Positions 10,738 through 21,400 of a DNA stretch of 64,000 nt are shown here, one piece after another. Under the pieces are notes generated by a model. That model saw nothing but the letters and a program-made list of their open reading frames with translations. It made no database searches and had not been told where the DNA came from. The stretch lies in NCBI RefSeq assembly GCF_000015105.1, contig NC_008610.1, positions 248,001-312,000 of the forward strand. Direction: 5' to 3'. The first letter of the stretch is position 1; the number at the start of each line of letters is the position of its first letter. The position numbers and the translations under genes are program-made. This DNA is from Candidatus Ruthia magnifica str. Cm (Calyptogena magnifica) (GTDB lineage: Bacteria; Pseudomonadota; Gammaproteobacteria; PS1; Pseudothioglobaceae).

Positions 10738-11810
10738 TGGAGCTTTGGCAAGCTTTTGTGCAAATGGTATATACGCTTACCCCTTGGTTTGATGGCACAA
10801 TAGCCAGTATTTTAATTATTTTGATTAAGGCAATTACGTTGGTGATACCTCTAATGTTAGTGGTTGCTTATTTCACTTACGCTGAACGCAAAGTGATTGG
10901 CTACATGCAATTACGTATCGGACCTAATCGTGTTGGTCCAAAAGGTTGGTTGCAGCCTATTGCTGATGCTTTAAAGCTAATGACTAAGGAAATAATTTTT
11001 CCTACTAAGGCAAATATTTATCTATTTTTATTGGCGCCTGTATTGGCGATTGCACCTGCTATTGCAGTATGGGTAGTGATTCCATTTGATGAAGATATTT
11101 ATATTACGAATCTAGATATTAGCTTGTTGTATGTTTTGGCAATTGGCTCTATTGGGGTTTACGGTATTATTTTGGCAGGCTGGGCGTCCAACTCTAAATA
11201 CCCACTATTAGGCGCACTTAGAAGTGCATCTCTGTTAGTCTCGTATGAAATTGTCATTGGTTTTGCGCTGGCAACAGTTGTGATGATTGCTGGTAGTGTC
11301 AACTTAAACACCATTGTTCAAGCACAGCAAGGCGGTATTATCTATTGGAATTTTATTCCCTTGTTTCCTATGATGATTATCTTTTTTATCTCAGCTCTTA
11401 TAGAAACCAATCGCGCACCTTTTGATGTTGTGGAGGGTGAGTCAGAAATTGTTGGTGGCACACATGTTGAATACTCGGGTATGACGTTTGCAGTATTTTT
11501 CTTAGCAGAATACGCCAATATGATTTTAATGGCAGTACTTGCTGTGGTAATGTTCTTTGGTGGCTGGCATTCTCCTTTTGAAGCTATCCCTTATCTTGAA
11601 AGTGCATTTTCTTGGGTGCCAGGTATTATTTGGCTATTAGCGAAAACAACCTTCTTTATGTTTTTATATTTATGGGTACGTGCTACTTTTCCGCGCTTTA
11701 GATACGACCAAATTATGCGTTTATCTTGGAAGGTGTTTTTACCAATCACTATTATTTGGATATTTGTTGTGGCGTTAATGACCCAATTAAAATTAGAACC
11801 ATGGTTTTAA
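10737..11810 (+). CDS. nuoH: NADH-quinone oxidoreductase subunit H
   Basis: Membrane subunit (ND1-type) that forms the quinone chamber with NuoB and NuoD. The 357 residues carry about eight membrane helices and the conserved stretch [20 protein letters not shown] near residues 48-67. The acidic loop [19 protein letters not shown] is also present, containing the glutamates that link quinone reduction to proton pumping. One-base overlap with nuoG; nuoI follows after 13 bases. Confidence 0.97.
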   Translation: MELWQAFVQMVYTLTPWFDGTIASILIILIKAITLVIPLMLVVAYFTYAERKVIGYMQLRIGPNRVGPKGWLQPIADALKLMTKEIIFPTKANIYLFLLAPVLAIAPAIAVWVVIPFDEDIYITNLDISLLYVLAIGSIGVYGIILAGWASNSKYPLLGALRSASLLVSYEIVIGFALATVVMIAGSVNLNTIVQAQQGGIIYWNFIPLFPMMIIFFISALIETNRAPFDVVEGESEIVGGTHVEYSGMTFAVFFLAEYANMILMAVLAVVMFFGGWHSPFEAIPYLESAFSWVPGIIWLLAKTTFFMFLYLWVRATFPRFRYDQIMRLSWKVFLPITIIWIFVVALMTQLKLEPWF

Positions 11811-11823
11811 GTGAGCATATTTT

Positions 11824-12315
11824 ATGATTAAAAAATTAAGTAAATTGGTTAAAGATTTCACCTTAAGCGAATTACGCACTGGGATGAAAATTACGGCAAA
11901 AGAACTGGTCAATAAAAAAATTACTGTTCAATTCCCAGAAGAAAGAACCCCGATATCGCCACGTTTTAGAGGCTTGCATGCACTACGTCGTTATCCCAAT
12001 GGTGAAGAACGTTGTATTGCTTGTAAATTGTGTGAAGCCGTTTGCCCAGCGAACGCGATTACCATTGAATCTGAAATGCGCGATGATGGTACACGTCGAA
12101 CCATTGTGTATGATATTGATTTATTTAAGTGTATTTTTTGTGGATTTTGCGAAGAAGCTTGTCCTGTTGATGCGATTGTTGAGACACAAATTTTTGATTA
12201 TGCGTTTAAGTCAAGACAAGGTAGTATTATGACTAAAGAACGCCTATTAGAAGTAGGCAGTCAAAATGAACAAGCCATTAATCAAGCTAGACTTGAAGAT
12301 GCTAAGTATAAATAA
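11824..12315 (+). CDS. nuoI: NADH-quinone oxidoreductase subunit I
   Basis: Ferredoxin-like subunit of the peripheral arm with two [4Fe-4S] clusters (N6a, N6b) that lead to N2. In the 163-residue protein the two CxxCxxCxxxCP motifs are intact: C64, C67, C70, C74 and C103, C106, C109, C113. The N-terminal amphipathic part contacts the membrane arm. Lies between nuoH and nuoJ in canonical order. Confidence 0.97.
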   Translation: MIKKLSKLVKDFTLSELRTGMKITAKELVNKKITVQFPEERTPISPRFRGLHALRRYPNGEERCIACKLCEAVCPANAITIESEMRDDGTRRTIVYDIDLFKCIFCGFCEEACPVDAIVETQIFDYAFKSRQGSIMTKERLLEVGSQNEQAINQARLEDAKYK

Positions 12316-12324
12316 AAGTAGATA

Positions 12325-12933
12325 ATGAATTCCGAACAAATAATATTTTATATCCTTTCATTTTGGTTTATTGTTAGTTCCTTGGCGATGATTTTTTCAC
12401 GTAATGCAGCAAAGGCAGTTTTATTTTTAGTGCTGGCATTTTTTAATGCCGCTAGTATTTGGATTTTACTTGAGGCCGAATTTTTAGCTATTACTTTAAT
12501 TTTGGTTTATGTGGGTGCGGTCATGGTTTTGTTTTTATTCGTGATTAAAATGCTTAATATCGACAAATCAACACTCAGGGCAAAATTTACAGGCTATTTA
12601 CCATTAGGGCTTATTGTTGCTGCTATTATTGTTGCTGAGATGAGTTTGGTGTTGGGCGCTAATCAATTTGGGCTAGATGTGTTTAGCAGCCCAGAGCGTC
12701 ACGGTATGGATTATAGTAATATTACGGTATTGGCAATGCAACTTTATACCACCTATGTTTATCCATTTGAGCTTGCTGCAGTGTTGTTATTAATTGCAAT
12801 TATTGCTGCTATTACCTTGGTATACAGAAACGAAACCAGCCGTAAAAAACAATCTATTTCTGAGCAAGTGAATGTTCAAGCTAAAGATAGGGTAAGGCTT
12901 GTTTCAATTACTCCTAGTAAGGGAGATAAATAA
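12325..12933 (+). CDS. nuoJ: NADH-quinone oxidoreductase subunit J
   Basis: Membrane subunit of complex I (ND6-type). The 202 residues contain five predicted helices. The conserved EAEFLAITLILVYVGAVMVLFLFVIKML segment covers helices 2-3, including the pi-bulge helix region, and lies at about residues 49-76. The charged tail after about residue 170 is cytoplasmic and variable. nuoK begins immediately after the stop. Confidence 0.95.
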   Translation: MNSEQIIFYILSFWFIVSSLAMIFSRNAAKAVLFLVLAFFNAASIWILLEAEFLAITLILVYVGAVMVLFLFVIKMLNIDKSTLRAKFTGYLPLGLIVAAIIVAEMSLVLGANQFGLDVFSSPERHGMDYSNITVLAMQLYTTYVYPFELAAVLLLIAIIAAITLVYRNETSRKKQSISEQVNVQAKDRVRLVSITPSKGDK

Positions 12934-13239
12934 ATGGTCAGTCTGAGTGATTATTTAATTTTAAGCAGCGTTATTTTTTGCATTGGTTTGGTGGGTATCT
13001 TTGTTAATCGTACCAATATCATTACACTATTAATGTGTGTAGAATTAATTTTGGTTGCTGTTAATACAAATTTTGTTGCATTTTCACATTTTTTAGGCAA
13101 TGAAGTAGGGCAAATTTTTGTTTTCTTTATTTTGACGGTAGCGGCAGCTGAAGTTGCCATTGGTTTGGCGATTTTAACCTTGTTATTCAGAAACAGAGGC
13201 TCTATTAGTGTTGATGTTACTAACAGTTTAAAGGGTTAA
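12934..13239 (+). CDS. nuoK: NADH-quinone oxidoreductase subunit K
   Basis: Smallest antiporter-related membrane subunit (ND4L-type). It has 101 residues and three helices, with conserved membrane glutamates in the LLMCVELIL segment (about residue 36) and in [12 protein letters not shown] (about residue 72) that belong to the proton path. Exactly family length. It abuts nuoJ and lies 2 bases before nuoL. Confidence 0.96.
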   Translation: MVSLSDYLILSSVIFCIGLVGIFVNRTNIITLLMCVELILVAVNTNFVAFSHFLGNEVGQIFVFFILTVAAAEVAIGLAILTLLFRNRGSISVDVTNSLKG

Positions 13240-13241
13240 TA

Positions 13242-15203
13242 ATGGAAAAACTTTACTTAACAATTGCATTTTCACCTTTAGTAGGCGCAATCCTTGCAGG
13301 ATTTTTTGGTACCATTCTCGGCAAAACAGTTACACACATATTGACCATTTTAGGTGTGTTGATTTCAACTGTATTGTCTTTGTATGTGTTTAATTATCAT
13401 GTTTTAGAACAGGGTGAAGTTTTTAATCAAAATCTATACACTTGGATGCAACTTAGTAATCTAAATGTTAGTGTTGGTTTTTTAATTGATAATTTAACAG
13501 CTGTGATGTTGGTGGTGGTGTCCTTTGTCTCACTCATGGTGCATATTTATACTATTGGCTATATGCATGACGACACAGGCTATACAAGGTTCTTTAGTTA
13601 TATCTCTTTGTTCACGTTCTCAATGTTTATGCTAGTGATGAGTAATAATTTTATGCAACTTTTCTTTGGCTGGGAAGCGGTTGGATTGGTCTCATATTTA
13701 TTAATTGGCTTTTGGCATCATAAAGAAAGCGCAATACAAGCAAATCTTAAAGCTTTTTTGATTAATCGTGTGGGCGATTTTGGCTTTTTACTAGGTATTG
13801 GTTTGGTGTTGGCGTTTAGTGGCTCATTAGATTACATGGAAGTATTTTCAAGTCTTGATAAGACAATGAATCAACAGCTTTGGGGCTTAGACCTTATCAC
13901 TATTATTTGTCTGCTATTATTTGTTGGTGCAATGGGAAAATCTGCACAAGTGCCGCTGCATGTTTGGTTGCCAGGATCAATGGAAGGTCCCACACCAATT
14001 TCAGCCTTAATTCATGCAGCAACTATGGTAACCGCAGGTATCTTTATGGTATCACGCATGTCACCTATGTTTGAACTAAGTGATGTTGCGCTAATGGTCA
14101 TTATGATTGTAGGTGCGATTACTGCTTTGTTTATGGGATTGCTCGGTATTGTACAAAATGATATTAAAAAAGTAGTTGCTTATTCAACTTTGTCACAATT
14201 GGGCTATATGACGGTTGCGCTAGGTGTGAGCGCTTATTCAGTCGCAATTTTTCATCTAATGACACACGCATTTTTTAAAGCACTGTTATTTTTAGGCGCA
14301 GGTTCAGTCATTGTTGCCATGAAACATCAACAAGACATTCGTAAGATGGGTGGGTTACGCAAAAAAATGCCAATTACTTATTGGACTGCATTTATTGGCA
14401 CGCTAGCTCTAATTGGCTTTCCAGGTTTTTCAGGCTTCTACTCAAAAGACATGATTATTGAGGCAGTGCACTTTTCATCGTTACCATATGCAAGTTGGGT
14501 TTATGTTGCGGTGATAGTGGGGGTGTTTATTACTGCTTTTTATTCGTTAAGAATGTTCTTTTTGGTCTTTCATGGCAAGTCTAGGGTGGATGTGCATACT
14601 GCTAAACATTTACATGAATCCGCACCTTCAATGATATTCCCACTAATCGCTTTATCTATTCCATCTTTGATGATTGGATATTTGACGATTGAACCCATGT
14701 TGTTTAATGGTTGGTTAAATAATGCGATTACCATTGCCTCAAGCCATGTTTCTATGACTGAGTTACGCGGTGAATTTCATAGCGCAGCCTCAATGATACC
14801 TCATGCAATACAAACCTTACCATTTTGGATGATGATAGGTGGTATTGTCACTGCCTGGATTTTTTCAATTTATAGAACACAATGGTCTGATTGGATACAA
14901 AAGAAATGTCATCGTACCAGCTACGTACTTGAATCCTTGTACGGTTTTGATCGTTTTAATGACATTGTTTTTGTCAGCGGCGTTAAGAAACTAGGTAACA
15001 TTTTATACAAAGTGTCTGATGTTGGTTTGATTGATAAAATACTAGTTAATGGTAGTGCAAAACTCATTGGTTTGGTTGGTAAAATTATACGTCCCATTCA
15101 AACAGGCTATGTTTATCACTACGCTTTTTTTATGATTTTTAGTTTATTAATTATTTTAACTTGGGTGTTATTTGCAGGCAACAATCCATTGCTTGAATTT
15201 TAA
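13242..15203 (+). CDS. nuoL: NADH-quinone oxidoreductase subunit L
   Basis: Distal proton-pumping antiporter-like subunit (ND5-type). The 653 residues include about 14 core helices with the family segment FFGWEAVGLVSYLLIGFWH (key glutamate) near residue 143, the LHVWLPGSMEGPTPISALIHAATMV block cut by helix 7-8 near 240-265, and a C-terminal lateral-helix extension that braces NuoM and NuoN. Length close to E. coli NuoL (613) with a somewhat longer C-terminus. Confidence 0.96.
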   Translation: MEKLYLTIAFSPLVGAILAGFFGTILGKTVTHILTILGVLISTVLSLYVFNYHVLEQGEVFNQNLYTWMQLSNLNVSVGFLIDNLTAVMLVVVSFVSLMVHIYTIGYMHDDTGYTRFFSYISLFTFSMFMLVMSNNFMQLFFGWEAVGLVSYLLIGFWHHKESAIQANLKAFLINRVGDFGFLLGIGLVLAFSGSLDYMEVFSSLDKTMNQQLWGLDLITIICLLLFVGAMGKSAQVPLHVWLPGSMEGPTPISALIHAATMVTAGIFMVSRMSPMFELSDVALMVIMIVGAITALFMGLLGIVQNDIKKVVAYSTLSQLGYMTVALGVSAYSVAIFHLMTHAFFKALLFLGAGSVIVAMKHQQDIRKMGGLRKKMPITYWTAFIGTLALIGFPGFSGFYSKDMIIEAVHFSSLPYASWVYVAVIVGVFITAFYSLRMFFLVFHGKSRVDVHTAKHLHESAPSMIFPLIALSIPSLMIGYLTIEPMLFNGWLNNAITIASSHVSMTELRGEFHSAASMIPHAIQTLPFWMMIGGIVTAWIFSIYRTQWSDWIQKKCHRTSYVLESLYGFDRFNDIVFVSGVKKLGNILYKVSDVGLIDKILVNGSAKLIGLVGKIIRPIQTGYVYHYAFFMIFSLLIILTWVLFAGNNPLLEF

Positions 15204-15205
15204 TT

Positions 15206-16711
15206 ATGCAAAATTCGCTACTTAGTTTACTAATTTGGTTGCCAATTTTCTCTAGTGTTTTGGTTATTTTTATTGGTAACAATCGCGTTAATACAGCCCG
15301 TTGGGTGAGTGTTATCATTTCAATACTTGTTTTTATGATATCACTAAGCCTTTATACAGGCTTTGATTCATCAACACATTTGATGCAGTTTGTTGAAAAA
15401 GAATCTTGGATATTACAACTTAATATTCATTATCATATCGGTGTAGATGGTATTTCTATGCCACTTATTATTCTGACAACCTTTTCAACAATTTTAGTCA
15501 TTGTTGCAGGTTGGGAAGTGATTGCCAAAAGATGCGCTCATTATATGGCAGCATTTTTAATGATGGAAGGTTTGATTATTGGTGTGTTTTCTTCATTGGA
15601 CGCCATTCTATTTTATGCATTTTGGGAGGCGTCATTAATTCCTATGTTGTTGATTATTGGCATTTGGGGTGGGGACAACCGTGTGTATGCTTCCATTAAA
15701 TTTTTTCTATATACCTTTTTAGGCTCGGTATTTATGCTGGTGTCGTTTATTTATATGCATAATAAAGGCGGCTCATTTTTAATCCTTGATATGCACAATT
15801 TGGAATTAAGTTTAGAGGAGCAAAGCTATATCTTCTGGGCATTTTTTATGGCATTTGCGGTTAAAGTGCCCATGTTTCCGGTACACACTTGGTTGCCAGA
15901 TGCACACGTACAAGCACCAACAGGTGGTTCTGTCATTCTAGCAGCAATCATGCTAAAAATGGGCGGCTATGGCTTTTTCCGCTTCTCACTGCCCATTACG
16001 CCTGATGCTTCATTAGAATTTTCAGAAATCATTATTGTGTTATCACTCATTGCTATTGTTTATATTGGTTTTGTTGCACTTGTGCAGCGTGATATGAAAA
16101 AACTCATCGCTTACTCCTCAATTTCACACATGGGTTTTGTAACATTGGGTGTATTTACCTTATTTTTAACTTACAAGCCAGATACAATAGAAGGTGCATT
16201 ATTAGGTCTTGAAGGCGCCATGGTACAAATGATTTCGCATGGTTTTATTTCAGCCGCCATGTTTTTAGTGGTGGGTGTGTTGTATGATCGTTTACATTCA
16301 AGAGAAATATCAACTTATGGTGGTGTTATTAATTCTATGCCCAAATTTACAGGCTTTGCTTTACTATTTGCAATGGCTAATGTAGGTTTGCCAGGAACTT
16401 CAGGTTTTGTGGGAGAGTTTATGGTCATCCTGGGGGCCATTCAAGCAAATATTTGGTACGGCGTATTAGTGGCAAGTACACTCATTGTAGGTGCGGCATA
16501 TACATTATGGATGGTGAAACGAGTGTTTTGGGGCGTTGTTAGTAATCCTGCTGTAGCAACCCTAAAAGATATTAATGCTCGTGAATTTTCAATGCTTGCT
16601 ATTTTGGTAGTAGCAGTATTGATCATGGGCTTATATCCACAACCAGTGCTTGAACTGATGTATATCTCAATTGAGCATTTATTACATCAAGCTTTAACGT
16701 CTAAATTTTAA
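15206..16711 (+). CDS. nuoM: NADH-quinone oxidoreductase subunit M
   Basis: Middle antiporter-like proton-pumping subunit (ND4-type). The 501-residue protein has about 14 helices, the conserved glutamate in FYAFWEASLIPMLLIIGIWGG near residue 140, and the lysine-bearing KVPMFPVHTWLPDAHVQAP segment near residues 218-236. Standard length. Follows nuoL after 2 bases. Confidence 0.96.
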   Translation: MQNSLLSLLIWLPIFSSVLVIFIGNNRVNTARWVSVIISILVFMISLSLYTGFDSSTHLMQFVEKESWILQLNIHYHIGVDGISMPLIILTTFSTILVIVAGWEVIAKRCAHYMAAFLMMEGLIIGVFSSLDAILFYAFWEASLIPMLLIIGIWGGDNRVYASIKFFLYTFLGSVFMLVSFIYMHNKGGSFLILDMHNLELSLEEQSYIFWAFFMAFAVKVPMFPVHTWLPDAHVQAPTGGSVILAAIMLKMGGYGFFRFSLPITPDASLEFSEIIIVLSLIAIVYIGFVALVQRDMKKLIAYSSISHMGFVTLGVFTLFLTYKPDTIEGALLGLEGAMVQMISHGFISAAMFLVVGVLYDRLHSREISTYGGVINSMPKFTGFALLFAMANVGLPGTSGFVGEFMVILGAIQANIWYGVLVASTLIVGAAYTLWMVKRVFWGVVSNPAVATLKDINAREFSMLAILVVAVLIMGLYPQPVLELMYISIEHLLHQALTSKF

Positions 16712-16714
16712 CTT

Positions 16715-18169
16715 ATGAACAATTTTATCGAATTTGACACATCATCTTTATGGATTGCTCTACCAGAGATTTTTTTGCTCAGTGCAATTGTGATAGTTTT
16801 ATTGATAGATCTGTTTTTAGACAAGAATTTTAAGCAAGTTACCTATTATTTAATCCAACTAAGCTTATTCATTACTGGATTATTGGCATTTAATTTAATT
16901 GATCACCCTCAGATAATTATTTTTGGTGGCTCGTTCGTGTTAGATAATATGGCATCAGTATTTAAAGTATTTATGATGGCTGCTACAATGGTTGCCATGG
17001 TTTATTCACGTCATTATCTAAGGACACACTCACTTTTTAGAGGCGAGTATTTTGTTTTGGTCTTATTGTCAGTATTAGGTATGATGGTAATGGTATCAGG
17101 CTATAGTTTATTAACCCTATATCTAGGGTTGGAAATCTTATCCCTATCATTGTATGCACTAATTGCCATTGCACGTGAAAGGGCAGATGCCATTGAGGCG
17201 GCACTTAAATACTTTGTCCTAGGTGCAATTGCATCAGGTCTATTACTATATGGTATGAGCATGATTTATGGCATTAGTGGCAGTCTTAATATTAATGATA
17301 TTGCCAGTTTTGCATCCAATACCAATCTTGACTCAAGAGAAACACTGATTATTAATTTTGGCTTGGTATTTTTGGTTATTGGTATCGCTTTTAAATTAGG
17401 CGCTGTGCCTTTTCATATGTGGGTGCCTGATGTCTATCAAGGCGCACCAACTTCAGTCACACTTTTTATCTCAACTGTACCTAAAATTGCAGCATTTGCT
17501 ATGTTGGTACGTATCTTAGTTGATGGCTTGGATAGCATGCACGCCTACTGGTCAGATTTATTCATGGTATTGTCTATTTTGTCTATCGCGCTGGGTTCTG
17601 TTGTTGCGCTCATGCAAAGTAATATCAAACGTATGTTAGCCTATTCAACTATTTCACACGTTGGTTTTATCATGTTAGGCTTTGTTGCTGGTACGCCAAT
17701 TGGTTATGGTGCAGCCGCGTTTTATATGTTGGTTTATGTACTGATGAGTTTAGCGGCGTTTGGCATGATTATTCTACTTAACAAACAAGGCTTTGAAATT
17801 GATCAAATTTCTGACTTTAAGGGACTTAATAAACATGCCCCATGGTTTGCACTGATGATGTTAATTATCATTCTATCTATGGCAGGTGTTCCACCATTGG
17901 TTGGTTTTTATTCTAAATTTTTCATTCTTCAACAAGTGGTATCAGCAGGGTTTATAACGATTGCAGTTATTGTTGTTATCTTTGCTGTTATTAGCGCTTA
18001 TTACTATTTACAAATTATTAAATCCATGTATTTTGATGAGACTGATAAAAAAATAACTATCTATGCGTCAATAGATATACAGTTAGTTTTGTCAATCAAT
18101 GCCATCTTAATATTAGCAGTTGGTTTGTTTCCAGATTTTTGGATGAAATTAGCACTATCACTATTCTAA
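16715..18169 (+). CDS. nuoN: NADH-quinone oxidoreductase subunit N
   Basis: Third antiporter-like proton-pumping subunit (ND2-type) and last gene of the nuo operon. The 484 residues carry the helix-7 block KLGAVPFHMWVPDVYQGAP near residues 227-245 and the ANIKRMLAYSTISHVGFIMLG-type segment near residues 305-325. Standard length. No convincing hairpin-plus-T-run terminator was found after the stop; the next long gene starts 324 bases later. Confidence 0.96.
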   Translation: MNNFIEFDTSSLWIALPEIFLLSAIVIVLLIDLFLDKNFKQVTYYLIQLSLFITGLLAFNLIDHPQIIIFGGSFVLDNMASVFKVFMMAATMVAMVYSRHYLRTHSLFRGEYFVLVLLSVLGMMVMVSGYSLLTLYLGLEILSLSLYALIAIARERADAIEAALKYFVLGAIASGLLLYGMSMIYGISGSLNINDIASFASNTNLDSRETLIINFGLVFLVIGIAFKLGAVPFHMWVPDVYQGAPTSVTLFISTVPKIAAFAMLVRILVDGLDSMHAYWSDLFMVLSILSIALGSVVALMQSNIKRMLAYSTISHVGFIMLGFVAGTPIGYGAAAFYMLVYVLMSLAAFGMIILLNKQGFEIDQISDFKGLNKHAPWFALMMLIIILSMAGVPPLVGFYSKFFILQQVVSAGFITIAVIVVIFAVISAYYYLQIIKSMYFDETDKKITIYASIDIQLVLSINAILILAVGLFPDFWMKLALSLF

Positions 18170-18493
18170 GTCAGTTCTTATCTTAAGATTTTAAATATAT
18201 ACCTTAATAGGTGTTTGTTGGCTTAATAAATAAATTCTAATGCCGTTTTTAGATCAAGCTATTAAAATTGACGGCATTCACAAAGATAGTGTTAAATATT
18301 TATCTAAATTTAATGTCGATATTTGGAAAGAAGTTCTTAGAAAAATTATTGATGAAACACAGTTCATTTTTGATAAAGAATGCTGGAAAATATAAAATAT
18401 ACCTTCCATTTTTACTGTTAATACGAGTAAAAATACCTAAATATTTAAGTATAACAAAAAAATAAGTAAAAAACACAATAATAAGAAAAAATA
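18170..18493 (+). other. AT-rich gap with a 51-codon frame, possibly a coding relic
   Basis: This 324-base stretch between nuoN and the giant secreted-protein gene holds no gene I can support. An ATG frame of 51 codons runs from 18240 to 18395 (begins MPFLDQAIKID, ends DKECWKI). A different frame of 65 codons overlaps it from 18268. Neither has a ribosome site, neither resembles a family I recognise, and they conflict with each other. The first has a protein-like composition and may be a fragment of a lost gene. The last 60 bases before the giant gene are almost pure A/T. Confidence 0.3.
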
Positions 18494-21400
18494 ATGAAAA
18501 TTAACAACGCAAAAACAACTACACAATTAAAAACATTACAAACTCAAGCACAAGCTTTTTCCAAAACGCTAAGTAAAGTTATTGTTATTGTCATCAAGGG
18601 TGAACAGCATATTAGGGTTATACCAGGTCATGCTTACGAAATAAGCATCGAAGATGGTAGAAACTTTGACTTAATTGCCCAAAAAGTAGACAATGATTTG
18701 AAAGTGTTGTTGCCTAATGATACTATTGTTGTGTTCAATGAATATTTTAAAGTGTGTGTAAGTGATTTGTCTTGTTTAGTATCTTTACCAAGCGAAGACG
18801 GCATTTATCATATTATTGAAAATAATTTTGTTACGTTTACTAATAACTCTCAAATCATTCATTTTTATGGTGATGAGTCTGTATTATCAGCCGTCGCTAC
18901 TAACCAATCTACGGTGTTTGCTGAAAGTTTTAACGAAGTTTATCTCACTAATATTTTTTCATCTTTAAGTATAGATAGTGGTGAGGTATTAGACGGCTTG
19001 CTAATTGTTGGTTTAGCAGGTGCAGGTGGCGGTATTTCTTCTTTGGAAGATGTTATCCTTAAGATGGTTGTTAGTGCAGGTGAGTTTATTGAAAATAATG
19101 GTGGACTTGTTAAATTATACAAATACGATCCTTTCATTGAAAAGTTAACTTTTTTCACAGACGTGGATCTTAACAATTCAGGAATGCAAGATTTCTCTAT
19201 TGGTAATTATAAGGGTATTATTATTGCTAAATTAATTGATACTAATGGGAATAACGCTGACTTTAGAGACGAAGCAACAGGAGTAGATACTGACATATCT
19301 GCTACATTATTAGCAGTTATTGACGCTTCTAAAGGTGGAAATATTGACGTTAGTATTACGCCATTAACAACCATAGCTGCACTTAGAATGGGTTTAACCA
19401 CTTCTGGTGAATTACCTACGGGTATTATGTTGGATATATCTACTATCAGTGACGCTAATAAAGGTGTAGCTAAGGCCTTTGGTTTGGGTAATGATGCTGA
19501 CGTGGTTACTACTAAAATACAAACAGTAATAACACAAGATGGCGAAACTTCTATTTCGAATGCCTATGGTAATATTTTAGCAGCATTATCTGGTGTAGAT
19601 TCAGACAAAAACTCTGGCAATATGGCTGCAACCATTACTCAGTTTGAAGAAAAATTAATAGGAATGGGTGCTGATTTAAAACTAAACACAGAGGGGCAAG
19701 AAGATTTACTTGCTGGTGCTTCTAAAGCTGAAACAAGTAATAGTAAGATTGATGTTGGTTTAGGATTGGCCACAACCATTAAAGATACTGATGCTATTGA
19801 CAGCTCTACTACGATCAATATTACGTTAGGTTTTGAAGATACAGGTATTAGTGCAATAGATAATATTGTCAAAGCGTATGATTTAGATGGTCATGATGTT
19901 GGTACTGATGAAGGTATCAGAATTAATGTTATTGGTGTTAGTTCAAATTGGGTTTACTCAACTGATGCTGGTATAAATTGGTTTATAGGAGCTACAGATT
20001 TTGAACTTGGTACTGGCTTTAATTTAGTTGAAAAAACAACTACCTACAATAAAGCAGACATTATGGTTCGAAATGGTACAGACATTCTTGCTGGCTTCAT
20101 AGAAGGTACTGAAGCGACATTGGGCGCTGGCACAATTTTTGTTGATGGAGATATGCCAAGTGGAATCACCTCAACAGAACTAAGTAGTTCGTCTAGTGCC
20201 AATTTTGCAGTGATAAATATATCAGTAACAGCTGGTAGTACTTGGCGGTATTCTACTGAAAATGGGGCTGATGGTACTTGGAAAGTAGTAGATGTAGGCT
20301 CTAGTTTTTCTTTAATTGCTAATGCTATCTATACAATAAATCAAATACAGGTTAAAGAAATAGATGCTGCAGGCAATGAGTCTACAATACTTAAAAATGC
20401 AGCAGAAATTACAGGATCAATCTTAGCATTAAACCTTAACAGAGATACAGGTAATAGTATATTTGATGGTAAAACAAATGATGCTATTATTAATGTGATT
20501 ACTGGACCTGACGTTATTTGGGAGTATACAATTAATGGCGGTACAGATTGGACAACAGGTAGTAGGGGTAATGGTAGTTTTGAATTGTTAGGGTCAGATT
20601 CTCATGCAGTAAGCGATATTAAAGTTAAAATTGCAGGTCAGGACGATTCAAATGTCATAACTCTTTCTCACTATTCTGCGACATCAATAGATATATTAAC
20701 TGCTAATGTCGATGCTACATTAACACTTGCATCTGCTGGCGACACAGGCGCTTCTAGTGATAACATTACTAGCAATAAAATAATTAATATATCTGGTGGC
20801 GTTACTTGGGAATATTCTACTGATGGTGGTGAAAATTGGATAAAAGGTTCAGACTCATCATTTGAATTATCAAGTCAATCTTATGTGCAAGGTCAAATAC
20901 AGGTTAAACAAGTAGATGAGTATGGTAATTATTCCCAACCCACTTTATTTGATGCAATAACTATTGACTACATAGCTCCTACTATCACCTTGTTCACTTT
21001 AAATACAGTTGGTGGTTCTTATGGTGTAAATAGCAACATCAATATTACTAGTACAGTTAATGAAGAAATTGCTTCAGGTACAATTACAGTGACATTAAAT
21101 ACAGGTGAAACAGTAATTTTGACAGTTTCAGCAGATGATAAAACTCTTCTTACAGGAAATTACATAGTAAATACGGGCAACACCACGACAGGCTTAAAAG
21201 TAACCAGTTTTACTATCAATTCAATCATTGACATTGCAGGCAATATAATGACTGATAATATGGTGCCTGCTGATAAAAAAATCTTATACAACATCGAAGA
21301 TAGAGATAGTACTATTGTCATAGATGGTGTTGCACCTAGCATAACATGTGCAACAAATCCAAACAGTGCACAAATTTTAAAAATCGGCGAAACACTGAGT